This document shows positions 24,585 to 34,256 of a DNA stretch of 64,000 bases, piece by piece; within the stretch, counting starts at the first letter, position 1; the number at the start of each line of letters is the position of its first letter. Both the position numbers and the translations under genes were made by a program. The stretch covers positions 310,001 to 374,000 of the forward strand of contig NZ_WTYS01000001.1 of the NCBI RefSeq assembly GCF_009827545.1. Reading direction: 5' to 3'. The notes beneath the pieces are model-generated. The model ran no database searches. It was not told the DNA's origin and saw nothing but the letters and a program-made list of their open reading frames with translations. The stretch is from Pontixanthobacter gangjinensis. Its GTDB lineage: Bacteria; Pseudomonadota; Alphaproteobacteria; Sphingomonadales; Sphingomonadaceae.

Positions 24585-26497
24585 TGACGCAGGACACCTC
24601 CTACGAAACCGACACTCTGATTGCTGAAGATATCGATGCATATCTAGACCAGCACCAGAACAAATCTCTGCTGCGCTTCATCACATGCGGTAGTGTGGAC
24701 GATGGCAAAAGCACGCTGATTGGGCGGCTGCTTTATGACTCCAAAATGATCTTTGAAGACCAGCTTTCTGCGTTGGAAGCAGACAGCAAGAGGGTTGGCA
24801 CACAGGGTCAGGAAATCGATTTCGCGCTGCTCGTCGATGGCCTCGCAGCGGAACGCGAGCAAGGCATCACGATCGATGTCGCGTATAGATTCTTCGCTAC
24901 CGAAAAGCGCAAATTTATTGTCGCGGACACCCCAGGGCATGAGCAGTATACGCGTAATATGGTCACCGGCGCTTCAACCGCCGATTTGGCCGTTATTCTG
25001 GTCGATGCGCGCAAGGGCATATTGGTTCAGACACGCCGCCACTCCTATCTGGCTCACCTGCTGGGCATCAAGCATCTGGTGCTGGCGGTAAACAAGATGG
25101 ATCTGGTTGATTATGGTCAGGGTGTTTTTAACCAAATCGTTTCCGATTATTCTGCGTTTGCCGAAGAGATCGGAATCGAAGCATTCACTGCCATTCCGAT
25201 TTCCGGCTTCAAGGGCGACAACATCACTGCTGCGCCCTCAGACAATACGCTATGGTACGATGGCCCCGCGCTGATTGATCACCTGGAGAGCGTAGAATTG
25301 GCTAATGATGCGGCACAGGAACAATCCTTTCGGATGCCGGTACAATGGGTCAACCGCCCCAACCTTGACTTTCGCGGGTTTTCGGGGCTGATCGGCAGCG
25401 GCACTGTGAAGCCGGGCGATGCGGTGCGGATTGTGCCCTCGGGCAAGAACAGCACGGTCAAAAGCATCGTCACCTTTGATGGCGATCTGTATGAAGCCGT
25501 AGCGGGTCAATCGGTTACGATCACTCTGGATGACGAGGTTGATTGCAGCCGCGGTGATGTGATTGCGGCAGCGGGTAATCCGCCCGAAGCGTCTGACCAG
25601 TTTGAAGCAACCATTGTGTGGATGGATGAAGAGGCGCTCAAGCCCGGGCGCGGATATTGGCTTAAACTAGCGAGCCAAACCGTCACCGCGACGATTCAGG
25701 AGCCGAAATACGAAATCAACGTCAACACGATGGAGCATTTGGCGGCCAAAACGTTGCAGCTCAATTCGATTGGCGTTGCGGAAGTTCATACAGAGCGCCC
25801 GATCACATTCGAACCCTATAATGACAACCGGTCATTGGGCGGGTTCATTCTGGTCGACAAGATTACCAACGCCACTGTCGGTGCGGGCATGCTCCATTTC
25901 AGCCTGCGCAGAGCGTCCAATGTCCATTGGCAGGCGACAACGATTACTCGTGATGATCACGCCGATATGAAAAACCAGAAACCGCGTGTATTGTGGTTCA
26001 CTGGCCTATCCGGCTCGGGCAAGTCGACAATTGCCAATGCGGTGGAACAACGGCTCAATATGATGAACCGCCACACATTCCTGCTTGACGGGGACAATGT
26101 CCGGCATGGTCTGAACAAGGACCTCGGCTTTACTGAGGCCGACCGGATCGAGAATATCCGCCGTGTGGGCGAGGTCGCCAAGTTGATGACCGATGCCGGC
26201 TTAATCGTAATGACCGCATTCATCAGCCCATTCCGTGCAGAACGCGATATGGTGCGGGCGATGCTGCCCGATGCGGAGTTCGTCGAGATCTTCGTCGACA
26301 CCCCCCTGGAAGTTGCCGAGCAGCGTGATGTTAAGGGGCTGTATCAGAAAGCCCGCAGCGGCGAATTGAAGAACTTCACTGGCATCGACAGCCCCTATGA
26401 GGCACCAGAAACGCCCGAGATTACAGTCAATACGGTGGCCATGACAGTGGACGAAGCCGCCGATTATGTCGTCAGCCAGATCATGCCGCTGAAATAG
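24584..26497 (+). CDS. cysNC: Bifunctional sulfate adenylyltransferase subunit 1 / APS kinase
   Basis: GTPase subunit of ATP sulfurylase fused to the kinase that turns APS into PAPS. 637 residues. The EF-Tu-like CysN part has G1 SVDDGKSTL (about 38-46), G3 [13 protein letters not shown]4 NKMD and beta-barrel domains to about 440. From about 461 follows CysC, with its P-loop [14 protein letters not shown] (about 470-483) and the [15 protein letters not shown] segment. The fusion is common in proteobacteria. It forms an operon with cysD before it and cysQ 8 bases after it, together covering sulfate activation and removal of the 3'-phosphoadenosine phosphate by-product. Confidence 0.97.
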   Translation: MTQDTSYETDTLIAEDIDAYLDQHQNKSLLRFITCGSVDDGKSTLIGRLLYDSKMIFEDQLSALEADSKRVGTQGQEIDFALLVDGLAAEREQGITIDVAYRFFATEKRKFIVADTPGHEQYTRNMVTGASTADLAVILVDARKGILVQTRRHSYLAHLLGIKHLVLAVNKMDLVDYGQGVFNQIVSDYSAFAEEIGIEAFTAIPISGFKGDNITAAPSDNTLWYDGPALIDHLESVELANDAAQEQSFRMPVQWVNRPNLDFRGFSGLIGSGTVKPGDAVRIVPSGKNSTVKSIVTFDGDLYEAVAGQSVTITLDDEVDCSRGDVIAAAGNPPEASDQFEATIVWMDEEALKPGRGYWLKLASQTVTATIQEPKYEINVNTMEHLAAKTLQLNSIGVAEVHTERPITFEPYNDNRSLGGFILVDKITNATVGAGMLHFSLRRASNVHWQATTITRDDHADMKNQKPRVLWFTGLSGSGKSTIANAVEQRLNMMNRHTFLLDGDNVRHGLNKDLGFTEADRIENIRRVGEVAKLMTDAGLIVMTAFISPFRAERDMVRAMLPDAEFVEIFVDTPLEVAEQRDVKGLYQKARSGELKNFTGIDSPYEAPETPEITVNTVAMTVDEAADYVVSQIMPLK

Positions 26498-26505
26498 GGA
26501 ACATC

Positions 26506-27249
26506 ATGAGTATGACTGACACCCAGCTCGCCGCGCATCTCGCGAAGATCGCCGGAAAAATTCTGCTACAAGTTCGCGATAGCGGGATGCTGAGGGGCAA
26601 AGCGCTTGGCAATGCGGGCGATGAAACCGCCAATCAGTTTCTGGTCCACACCTTGCGCGCACAGCGACCCGATGACGGGTTGCTGTCGGAAGAGAGCAAA
26701 GACACCAAAGACCGGCTCGGCAAATCACGAGTTTGGATTATCGATCCGGTCGATGGCACCCGCGAATATGGCGAGGAACGGGCGGATTGGGCGGTGCATG
26801 TCGGTTTGGCGATTAATGGTGTAGCGACATCGGGCGCTGTTGCTCTGCCCGGGCTTGATGGCGGAATCGTGCTTGATACAGAAAATGTCGCGCCTCTGAT
26901 CAAACACAAAGGAAAGCCCCGTCTGGTCATCAGTCGGACACGTCCGGCCAAAGAAGCCGTGGCAGTCGCGCAAGCACTTGGCGGAGAAACAATTCCGATG
27001 GGCTCAGCCGGGGCAAAGGCCATGGCGATCGTCCGGGGAGAGGCGGAGATTTACCTGCATTCGGGAGGGCAATATGAATGGGACAGCTGCGCGCCCGTCG
27101 CTGTTGCATTGGCCCATGGACTACATTGCTCGCGGATCGATGGGTCACGGCTGCGGTACAATCAGGACGATAGTTATTTGCCCGATTTGCTGATCTGCCA
27201 GCCAGAACTGGCCGAGCAAGTTTTATCGATAGTCGCTAGCGGCGCCTAA
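26506..27249 (+). CDS. cysQ: 3'(2'),5'-bisphosphate nucleotidase
   Basis: Removes the 3' phosphate from PAP and PAPS, relieving inhibition of sulfur metabolism. 247 residues of the inositol-monophosphatase fold: EES at about 63-65, IDPVDGTREY (about 82-91) with the metal-binding aspartates, and a C-terminal YEWDSCAPVAVALAHG (metal ligand Asp in WDSCAP). Third gene of the sulfate operon. Its last four bases overlap the end of the convergent OmpA-like gene, with no terminator between. Confidence 0.93.
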   Translation: MSMTDTQLAAHLAKIAGKILLQVRDSGMLRGKALGNAGDETANQFLVHTLRAQRPDDGLLSEESKDTKDRLGKSRVWIIDPVDGTREYGEERADWAVHVGLAINGVATSGAVALPGLDGGIVLDTENVAPLIKHKGKPRLVISRTRPAKEAVAVAQALGGETIPMGSAGAKAMAIVRGEAEIYLHSGGQYEWDSCAPVAVALAHGLHCSRIDGSRLRYNQDDSYLPDLLICQPELAEQVLSIVASGA

Positions 27250-27863
27250 TTGTCGGCCGCGACCTGTTCGATCAGAGTGGGTTTCTCTTTCGCTTCCGCA
27301 CTCTCTGCAAGCTCGGCAGGTAGGGCGATATCGAGCATGACGCGCCTGTTAAACGCCTGATTTTCCAAATTGTCAGTACCATCAGGATTCGCGTTGGGCC
27401 GCGCCGGATTACGCTCGCCAAATGCAATGACCGAGATGCGCGTAGCTGGTGTGTTGTTTTCTACAAGCCACTCCCGGACCGCCTCCGCCCTTCGCTCCGA
27501 CGCACGCAGATTGGCTTCGTCATAGCCGGCTGAGTCGGTATGACCTCCTAAAATTATCGCACCTCCCGCCTTCATCTGTGGAGACAGCAAAGCTTCTTTC
27601 AAGACTTCGACCGCCTGATCGCCAAGCTCTGAACCGCCGTCATCAAAAGGAATGCGCAGCTGCAATGGTTTGAGCGGAGCGACTTCGACCCTAATCGCTG
27701 CGTCGGGACTAAGGATTGATTTTTGCTCGGTAGGAGCCGTTTCAGTAGCGATCGGCTCGGGAGTTTCGCCCGGTCCATTTGATTTGTCCTTGCAAGCACC
27801 AAGGCTTAATGCGGTCGCAGCGACGAGCGCCCAAATTGCTGGCTGAAAATTCGGTTTGATCAT
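27246..27863 (-). CDS. OmpA-family peptidoglycan-associated lipoprotein
   Basis: 205 residues. The N-terminus has a lipoprotein signal with lipobox LSLGAC (Cys24), so it is acylated and membrane-anchored. After a Pro/Glu/Thr-rich linker comes an OmpA C-terminal domain (LRIPFDDGGSELGDQAVEVL to RRVMLDI) with the peptidoglycan-binding GHTDSAGYDEANLRASERRAEAV stretch: the Asp of HTD and the Arg of SERRA are the residues that hold diaminopimelate. It is like Pal but not in a tol-pal cluster. It lies 7 bases downstream of the antiporter gene. Confidence 0.88.
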   Translation of the reverse strand: MIKPNFQPAIWALVAATALSLGACKDKSNGPGETPEPIATETAPTEQKSILSPDAAIRVEVAPLKPLQLRIPFDDGGSELGDQAVEVLKEALLSPQMKAGGAIILGGHTDSAGYDEANLRASERRAEAVREWLVENNTPATRISVIAFGERNPARPNANPDGTDNLENQAFNRRVMLDIALPAELAESAEAKEKPTLIEQVAADN

Positions 27864-27870
27864 ATCTTGC

Positions 27871-29739
27871 TCATGCGGGTTGGTTGCTTGTGCCGCTGCG
27901 CCCAGCCTTCTTTGCTGCCGCTTCTTGCGGTGTTTTCGCTCGCGGAGGGGAATAGGAGATAATCGTATCGCCAGCCCTAGGTTCGGGCCGGACGACGTGG
28001 GTAAAGAACCGCATCGTCCCGCTTTCGCGCAGGATCAAAAGCATATGCGCTGCATCCGGCAGTTTTTCTTGCGCGGCTTCAAAATCAAACTCTTCGGACA
28101 GGGTGGTTTTGCGGAAAACCCAACCCTGCTGCTGGCGCTCGCTCAAATCTTCAACGCCAAAGCCGGATTCGAACAAGGCTCGGCCGCGGATCGACGGCGG
28201 AAGCGCATGCTTGTCGTCTTCGCGGGTCGACTCGCCTAGCTGATAAACCGAATCACGGCCGATCTCATGCGCAAACTCATTACAAACGAGCGCATTATAG
28301 GCCTCGTTTTCGGTTGCAGCGACAAGCACCTGAAACGGCGTCAGGTCAAGATTATGCTCCGTCGCCTCGTTCAAGATCTCGCCGTGATAGACGGGCAGTC
28401 CGTTCTTTCTAGCAAGTCCCAGCCGCTGCCAGCTGGGGTCGACCATCATCACTGGCGTATCGAGTTCCTTCATCTGAACAGCCAACGCATTTGTCCAAGG
28501 GGTGCTGCCAACAATAATCAGACCCGGCCTTGTGCTGCCCTTAACCTTGAGCAATTTTGCCACCCAATCGATGGTGAAACCGTGAGCGACGATCGTCACC
28601 ACAACCACTGCAAAACTAAGACCGATCAGAATGTTACCATCGGCATATCCAAGATCGCTCAGCCGCAGGGCGAACAAGCCCGAGATCGCAACTAGTACGA
28701 TACCGCGAGGCGCAATCCATGCGAGGAAAAGCCGCTCGTTCCACGGCACCGAACTGAACGCCAGGCTGAGGAGAATTGTCGCCGGGCGAACTACGAACAG
28801 CAGCGCGAGAAGGAACGCGATGAAGCCCCAGTTATTGCGTGGATCAAGATAGACCAAGTCATCGAGGGAGAGCGATGCTGAAAGCAATATAAAGATACCT
28901 GAAACGAGCAGAACAGCGATGTTTTGCTTGAACGGGTGGATGCTACGCAAACTGGACACATGCATATTGGCCAAAGCCACGCCCATCACGGTAACCGCGA
29001 CCAGCCCGGCCTCATGCTCAATCTGGTTGGACAGGACGAAAACGGCAATAACTGTCGTAAGCAGCACCGGAACTTTCAGAAATTCAGGTACCGCACCGCG
29101 CGGGAAAGACCATGCAATCGCCTTCGCTGCGGCATATCCGATCAGCCCTGCCACCAGCGCAGCGATGATCATTGGCGGAACGACTTGGAACAGGGTCGCC
29201 GTGGGTTGCTCGTTGGTAATGCGGAAATATTCATACGCGACCACCGCGCATAATGCGCCCGTTGGATCGTTGACAATCGCTTCCCATTTTAAAATCGATG
29301 CGGGCCGCGTTTGGATGGTCGATTGGCGTAGCAAGGGCATGACTACGGTCGGGCCGGTAACCACTAAAATGCCGCCAAACAGGATCGCGACTTCCCACTC
29401 AAGACCCGCAATATATTTGCCGGCCACCGAACCGAATATCCATGCCAGCACCACACCGATGGTCGCAAGCCGCCAAACGGCTTGCCCGGAATGGCGTAAT
29501 TCACGGAAATCTAGGCTTAGCCCGCCTTCGAACAGGATGAGCGCAACGCCAATCGCGACCATTGGCTCCAACAAGTCGCCGAATGCATGCTCCGGGTCGA
29601 ATACGCCGAGGATCGGGCCAGCGAGAAATCCGGCTGCGAGCATCAGCACGATGGCAGGCCAGCCGGTGCGCCATGCGACCCACTGGGCACCAATGCCCAA
29701 CACGCCAACCAAGGCGATTACAAGTGCTTGCTCTTCCAT
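27871..29739 (-). CDS. Cation:proton antiporter (NhaP/CPA1 type) with RCK domain
   Basis: 622 residues: about 12 transmembrane helices in the first 400 residues and a cytoplasmic NAD-binding TrkA-N/RCK domain after it (GLIIVGSTPWTNALAVQM, about 415-435). The transport core shows FEGGLSLDFRELR, TGPTVVMPLL and VNDPTGALCAV; the Asn-Asp of the last is the CPA1 ion-binding pair, so Na+ or K+ for H+ exchange is likely. The RCK domain would make it respond to nucleotides or cations. The helices end near VVVVTIVAHGFTIDW. Upstream of it on the same strand is apt. Confidence 0.9.
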   Translation of the reverse strand: MEEQALVIALVGVLGIGAQWVAWRTGWPAIVLMLAAGFLAGPILGVFDPEHAFGDLLEPMVAIGVALILFEGGLSLDFRELRHSGQAVWRLATIGVVLAWIFGSVAGKYIAGLEWEVAILFGGILVVTGPTVVMPLLRQSTIQTRPASILKWEAIVNDPTGALCAVVAYEYFRITNEQPTATLFQVVPPMIIAALVAGLIGYAAAKAIAWSFPRGAVPEFLKVPVLLTTVIAVFVLSNQIEHEAGLVAVTVMGVALANMHVSSLRSIHPFKQNIAVLLVSGIFILLSASLSLDDLVYLDPRNNWGFIAFLLALLFVVRPATILLSLAFSSVPWNERLFLAWIAPRGIVLVAISGLFALRLSDLGYADGNILIGLSFAVVVVTIVAHGFTIDWVAKLLKVKGSTRPGLIIVGSTPWTNALAVQMKELDTPVMMVDPSWQRLGLARKNGLPVYHGEILNEATEHNLDLTPFQVLVAATENEAYNALVCNEFAHEIGRDSVYQLGESTREDDKHALPPSIRGRALFESGFGVEDLSERQQQGWVFRKTTLSEEFDFEAAQEKLPDAAHMLLILRESGTMRFFTHVVRPEPRAGDTIISYSPPRAKTPQEAAAKKAGRSGTSNQPA

Positions 29740-29825
29740 ATCCGCTATAGTCTCTACACGCCTTGAGCGAAGCTACAACGTCCCAATCAGCAATTTTTTC
29801 CAAAATGTGTCGTGTTATGGAGGAC

Positions 29826-30374
29826 TTACTCGCCCTCAAACTGCATTATCGAGAATACTGACACGCCGTTATCTTCTAGCAATCTGGCGCCGCCGAGGTC
29901 GGGAAGATCGATTACAAACAAGGATTGTTCGACATTTGCTCCTGCCATCCTCAACAGCTTTGCGGCCGCTTCTGCGGTTCCGCCGGTCGCTATTAGATCA
30001 TCAACAATCACGACATTGTCGCCTTCTTCGATCGCATCGGGATCAATTTCCAATCGGTCGCTGCCATATTCAAGCGCGTAATCAACACCGATTGTTGCAA
30101 TGGGCAGCTTGCCCGGCTTGCGTATCGGAATGAAGGGCAGCTCTAATTGGACCGCCACTGCCGCGCCAAAGATGAAGCCTCTTGCCTCCATTCCCGCAAT
30201 TCCCGCTGCGCCAGCCGCTTGCGCTGCTTCGGCAAGCATTTGCACCGTCGCCGCAAGGCCGCGGCCGTTCCCGATCAGCGTCGTTATATCGCGGAACTGA
30301 ATGCCTGCATTGGGGAAGTCAGGGACAGTTCTGATGAGTAATTTGAGTTCATCAGGAGTCAATTCTGGACGCAT
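29826..30374 (-). CDS. apt: Adenine phosphoribosyltransferase
   Basis: Salvages adenine to AMP using PRPP. 182 residues, the standard length. The N-terminal RTVPDFPNAGIQFRDI, a GMEARGFIFGAA loop, and the PRPP motif VVIVDDLIATGGTAEA (about 125-140) are all present. It stands alone between the cytochrome c1 gene, whose terminator lies just before it, and the antiporter gene, 86 bases downstream. The promoter is therefore likely within or just after the terminator region. Confidence 0.96.
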   Translation of the reverse strand: MRPELTPDELKLLIRTVPDFPNAGIQFRDITTLIGNGRGLAATVQMLAEAAQAAGAAGIAGMEARGFIFGAAVAVQLELPFIPIRKPGKLPIATIGVDYALEYGSDRLEIDPDAIEEGDNVVIVDDLIATGGTAEAAAKLLRMAGANVEQSLFVIDLPDLGGARLLEDNGVSVFSIMQFEGE

Positions 30375-30385
30375 GGGTTAGCCTC

Positions 30386-30425
30386 AAAAGAAAACGCCCC
30401 CCGAACCGATCTGGTGCAGGGGGCG
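30386..30425 (-). terminator. Rho-independent terminator of the cytochrome bc1 operon
   Basis: On the minus strand CGCCCCC and GGGGGCG pair across a 17-base loop and are followed by TTTTCTTTT. It begins about 30 bases after the petC stop and just precedes the apt start, so it should end the petABC transcript. Confidence 0.88.
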
Positions 30426-30455
30426 CTTGTTCATTTTAGTCTGGGATGCAGCGGT

Positions 30456-31313
30456 CTATTTCGCCTTCTTGGGCTTCACCGCGGACCAGATTTGCTTCTT
30501 GGCAAAGAAGGCCAAAATCGTCGCGAACAGCAGGAAGCCCAACACTGGCCAGCCCTTCTGCTTGCGCTCGACCATTGTCGGCTCTGCCGTCCAGGTCAAA
30601 AACGCAGCAACATCTTCCGACATCTGGCTGATCGTTGGTTCGGTTCCGTCTGTGTAGGAAACCTGCCCATCAACCGTAATCGGCGGTGCCATCGCAAGGT
30701 TCAAATTGGGGAAATATTTGTTGAAATGCAGCCCATCCGGAGTTTCGAAATCTGGGAATTCCGCCTTCAATTCAGCTGATGGCTGGCTGTAGCCAGTGAG
30801 CAGCGAATAGACATATTCGGGGCCATGATGGCGAGCCTTGGTGATCAGCGATAGATCAGGCGGGATCGCGTTATTGTTGGCTTTGGCGGCAGCAATTTGG
30901 TTCGGATATGGCGAAGGGATATAGTCCGTGGGGGAGCCCGGACGAACAATAGCTTCGCCAGTGTCAGCGTCGACACCGGGAACGGTGACCCATTCAGCCG
31001 CGAGCGCCTTTACCTCATCTTCATTGTAACCCAGATCGGCAAGATCGCGGAAGGCGACGAACTTCATGCCGTGGCATGACGAACAAACTTCCTTATAGAC
31101 TTGGTATCCGCGTTGAAGCTGCTGCAAGTCCCATTTGCCAAACACGCCATCATGAGCGAAGCCGCCATCAGGGCCATGCGATTCTTCATAGAAGACATAT
31201 TCAGCGGATTTCTCTGCCTTGGTCGTCGCCGCATTATACGTGTCGAAGCCGAAGGACAGGAGAACGACGAAGGCAAAGCCCAGGCCAACTAGTGCGCCGA
31301 TGATACGGATCAT
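30456..31313 (-). CDS. petC: Cytochrome c1 of the bc1 complex
   Basis: Haem c subunit that takes electrons from the Rieske protein to soluble cytochrome c. 285 residues from ATG at 31313; the frame runs on upstream into petB but this start gives the normal hydrophobic N-terminus (MIRIIGALVGLGFAFVV). It has CSSCH haem attachment (about 78-82), PPDLSLITKARHHG, YVYSLLTGY, an internal methionine-rich NLAMAPP ligand region (axial Met in MAPP), and a C-terminal membrane anchor (GFLLFATILAFFA). Last gene of petABC, 22 bases after petB. Confidence 0.96.
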   Translation of the reverse strand: MIRIIGALVGLGFAFVVLLSFGFDTYNAATTKAEKSAEYVFYEESHGPDGGFAHDGVFGKWDLQQLQRGYQVYKEVCSSCHGMKFVAFRDLADLGYNEDEVKALAAEWVTVPGVDADTGEAIVRPGSPTDYIPSPYPNQIAAAKANNNAIPPDLSLITKARHHGPEYVYSLLTGYSQPSAELKAEFPDFETPDGLHFNKYFPNLNLAMAPPITVDGQVSYTDGTEPTISQMSEDVAAFLTWTAEPTMVERKQKGWPVLGFLLFATILAFFAKKQIWSAVKPKKAK

Positions 31314-31335
31314 ATCGCTATACTTTCTTTCGTAC

Positions 31336-32628
31336 TCAAACCGCAGGCGAGGTTTTGTCGCCGAGAACAGCCTCTTCATCCGAACCCAGCACCGCTTCTG
31401 TGATCGAATACGGCATTGGTTCCGGCTTCTCAATTGACGAGATAATCGGCAAAATCACCAAGAAGTGGAGGAAATAATAAGCCGTGAATATCTGGCTGAG
31501 CGCTGTCGTCCAGACAGTCATGTGTGCGCCGCCGCAATAGCCTAGCACAATGATTGTCGGGATCAGGCCGAACCAGAAGAACTTGCGGAACAGCGGACGG
31601 TAATGGCCCGAACGCACAGGCGACTTATCGAGCCAAGGCAGGAAGAACCACACAAGGATCGAAGCAAACATGGCAAGCACGCCCCACAGCTTGGCTGGCA
31701 AGATGAAGTCGAATGTGAAAGCCCGCAGGATCGCGTAGAATGGCCAGAAATACCATTCAGGAACGATGTTGGCCGGAGTCGAGAGCGGGTTCGCTTCGAT
31801 GTAATTGTCCGGGTGACCCAGCGCATTTGGCAGGAAGAACACCATCGCCATGAAGAAGATCAACACTACGCCCAGTCCAAAGCCATCTTTCGCGGTGTAG
31901 TATGGGTGGAAGGGAAGCGTATCGCTTTCCTTCTTCACTTCAACGCCGGTCGGATTCGACGAGCCGGGAATATGCAGCGCCCAGATGTGGAGGATAACCA
32001 CACCTGCAATCACGAATGGCAGCAGGAAGTGGAGGCTGAAGAATCGGTTTAGTGCCGCATTGTCGGGGGCAAACCCGCCGAGCAGCCAGATCTGAATCGG
32101 CTCACCCACCAGCGGGATAGCGCCAAATAAGCCAGTAATAACTTTCGCGCCCCAGAAGCTCATTTGGCCCCAAGGAAGCACATAGCCCATAAAAGCGGTG
32201 GCCATCATCAACAGGAAGATAACTACGCCCAGCAGCCAGATCATTTCGCGTGGCGCTTTATATGAACTGTAAAACAGGCCGCGGAAGATATGCATGTAGA
32301 TCACAACGAAGAAGAAGCTCGCCCCGTTTGCGTGCGCATAGCGCATCAGCCAGCCATAATTCACGTCGCGCATAATGTGCTCGGTGGTTGCAAAAGCGAC
32401 CTCCGCATTGGCAGCATAATGCATCGCCAAGACGACGCCTGTAATAATTTGGACTACCAGGAAGAAGCCGGCGAGCACGCCGAAGTTCCACATGTAGCTC
32501 AGATTGCGTGGAACCGGATAGCCGGCTCCGACGGCACTATAGACAAGACGCGGCAAAGGCAGCTTCTCATCCATAAATTTCATGAAGCCATTGGTTGGCT
32601 CATATTCGCGGGCCCAGGGGAAACTCAT
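31336..32628 (-). CDS. petB: Cytochrome b of the bc1 complex
   Basis: Quinol-oxidising subunit holding haems bL and bH. 430 residues, eight transmembrane helices, full length (the b6 and subunit IV parts are one chain, as in alphaproteobacteria). Paired haem histidines are in helices B and D ([11 protein letters not shown]... and [21 protein letters not shown]). The Qo-site PEWYFWP (the PEWY motif) lies near 270, and [14 protein letters not shown] at 136-149. Middle gene of the operon: 18 bases after petA, 22 bases before petC. Confidence 0.98.
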   Translation of the reverse strand: MSFPWAREYEPTNGFMKFMDEKLPLPRLVYSAVGAGYPVPRNLSYMWNFGVLAGFFLVVQIITGVVLAMHYAANAEVAFATTEHIMRDVNYGWLMRYAHANGASFFFVVIYMHIFRGLFYSSYKAPREMIWLLGVVIFLLMMATAFMGYVLPWGQMSFWGAKVITGLFGAIPLVGEPIQIWLLGGFAPDNAALNRFFSLHFLLPFVIAGVVILHIWALHIPGSSNPTGVEVKKESDTLPFHPYYTAKDGFGLGVVLIFFMAMVFFLPNALGHPDNYIEANPLSTPANIVPEWYFWPFYAILRAFTFDFILPAKLWGVLAMFASILVWFFLPWLDKSPVRSGHYRPLFRKFFWFGLIPTIIVLGYCGGAHMTVWTTALSQIFTAYYFLHFLVILPIISSIEKPEPMPYSITEAVLGSDEEAVLGDKTSPAV

Positions 32629-32646
32629 GGTGCTTGCTCTTCCTTC

Positions 32647-33222
32647 TTACCCGACCTGAATGACAGTGTCGGACGAAAATTCATAATCCGGCACGAGGAG
32701 ATTGGTCGGTGCTGGACCTTTGCGGATCCGGCCAGCCGTATCGTAGTGCGAACCGTGGCATGGGCAGAAATAACCGCCATATTCGCCTTTGTTCTCGCCA
32801 TCGGCAGCGCCTAGCGGGACGCAGCCCAGATGGGTGCAAACGCCCATCGTCACGAGTATATCACGGTGACCTTCCTTGGTGCGGTCATCAAGCGATTCGG
32901 CATCGCGCAGGCTACCGGTCGCGACGCTGTTGGCTTCGCCCATTTCAGCATCGGTTAAGCGCCGCACGAACAATGGCTGCTTACGGAAAATCGCCTTGAT
33001 CGCCTGACCCGGCTCAATCGCGCTAATGTCCACTTCGGTGCTGCTTTCAGCCAAGACATCCTGCGAAGGAGCCATCTGACTGATCAGCGGAATCACTACA
33101 AAAACGCCGCCGACGCCAGCGGCGCCCACAGCTGCAATATTGATGAAGTCACGCCGACGTACTCCGTCTTCACCGTTTTCAACGGCCAAATCAGGAGTTG
33201 CGGTGCCAGTCGTATCAGCCAT
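32647..33222 (-). CDS. petA: Ubiquinol-cytochrome c reductase iron-sulfur subunit (Rieske)
   Basis: 191 residues from ATG at 33222. The upstream-extended frame to 33279 is rejected because MADTTGTATP gives the usual soluble N-terminus before the twin-arginine-like VRRRDFINIAAVG and the anchor helix. The 2Fe-2S cluster motifs are CTHLGC and CPCHGSHY (Cys and His ligands plus the disulfide cysteines), and the C-terminal GPAPTNLLVP strand is present. The twin-arginine segment agrees with the Tat export known for Rieske proteins. First gene of petABC; its promoter should lie in the 271-base gap 33223-33493. Confidence 0.96.
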   Translation of the reverse strand: MADTTGTATPDLAVENGEDGVRRRDFINIAAVGAAGVGGVFVVIPLISQMAPSQDVLAESSTEVDISAIEPGQAIKAIFRKQPLFVRRLTDAEMGEANSVATGSLRDAESLDDRTKEGHRDILVTMGVCTHLGCVPLGAADGENKGEYGGYFCPCHGSHYDTAGRIRKGPAPTNLLVPDYEFSSDTVIQVG

Positions 33223-33493
33223 TAGCCTGCCTTGCCCTGCAACCGCCCCGCACGAAGGCAGGGCAAACATAAAAATCAACCGAAACGATAATCAAGACGA
33301 ACCACATAATAGAACACCCGAAATTTGGGGCCCCGTGCTTCGGCTGGATGGAAGGTGCGACGAATGCACCGTTCACTGCCGGTTTGGGCGCGCTATTAGC
33401 CCCGATTGGCGGCGCTGCCAACCGCCTTTTTGGCACTATCCGTTCGGTTTGTTGCAATCGGTGAACTGATACGACCTGCTCTAATCACCCAAA

Positions 33494-34252
33494 CTAGGTC
33501 GGAATTCCGATCAGGCTGAATTGGCGCCCATAGGTTGCGGCGACCTGATGCGTGGCGCGGCGATAGGAGAAAAACCTGTTTCCATCGGCGTAAGTATCGA
33601 TGCCGAGGGGCTCAATCCTTCCGATCCCGGCCTTGGCCAGACGCGACGCGGCGTAGGCCTCGAGATCGAACTGATAATGTCCCATTTTGCCCATGCCAAA
33701 AAATTGCGCATCCTCGTCAGCAAAGTTCGCACGAAATCCATCATCCACTTCATAGCTGGCCTGGGCGATGCAGGGTCCGATGACACCGGCAATGGCAGCG
33801 CGCTTCGCTCCAAGCGCTTCCATCGCATCGACGGTCGCCTCAATGACCCCGCCATGTGCGCCACGCCATCCGGCATGGGCTGCACCGATGACACCGGCGC
33901 TCGCGTCGGCCAACAAGATGGGCGCACAATCGGCGGTCACGATGCCAAGCAGCAAACCGGGCCGGTTGGTGACCATGCCATCGGCCTTGGGCCGCTCATC
34001 AACTGGCCAAGGCTCCTTAACGGCTAAAGCCTCTGCCGAATGCACTTGATAGACCGTGGCAAGTTTAGCGCCCGGCATAACCGCCTCCACAGCCCGCCTC
34101 CGGTTCTCCGTGACAGAAGTGTCATCATCGTCAGCGCCAAGCCCGACATTTAGCCCCGCGACAGCGCCGGTGGAAATCCCGCCCCGCCTGCCAAGGAACC
34201 CATGCGCAAACCCTTTCAGGGATTCGGCGCGGATTGTGTCGACCTCAGCCAC
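33494..34252 (-). CDS. pgeF: Peptidoglycan editing factor PgeF (laccase-domain)
   Basis: YfiH-type amidase that trims wrongly built peptidoglycan stem peptides; formerly annotated as laccase. 252 residues from GTG at 34252, five bases after the pepN stop (TAA at 34257-34259); the longer frame inside pepN is less likely. Metal and catalytic motifs: VYQVHSAEAL (His), VTADCAPILLAD (Cys), GAAHAGWRGAHGGV (His), and GPCIAQASYEV. The gene is directly behind pepN, so they are probably co-transcribed. The start choice is by spacing and the family N-terminus (GFAHGFLGRRGG). Confidence 0.9.
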   Translation of the reverse strand: MAEVDTIRAESLKGFAHGFLGRRGGISTGAVAGLNVGLGADDDDTSVTENRRRAVEAVMPGAKLATVYQVHSAEALAVKEPWPVDERPKADGMVTNRPGLLLGIVTADCAPILLADASAGVIGAAHAGWRGAHGGVIEATVDAMEALGAKRAAIAGVIGPCIAQASYEVDDGFRANFADEDAQFFGMGKMGHYQFDLEAYAASRLAKAGIGRIEPLGIDTYADGNRFFSYRRATHQVAATYGRQFSLIGIPT

Positions 34253-34256
34253 ATCC

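Noticed and set aside
30456-31433. Longer cytochrome c1 start at 31433
   Set aside because: The added 40 residues lie inside petB and are not typical; ATG at 31313 gives the normal hydrophobic N-terminus.
33348-33464. 38-codon plus-strand frame MEGATNAPFTAGLGALLAP in the gap upstream of petA
   Set aside because: Has a plausible helix, but no RBS, and is convergent to nothing; I cannot support it as a gene. It is likely chance.
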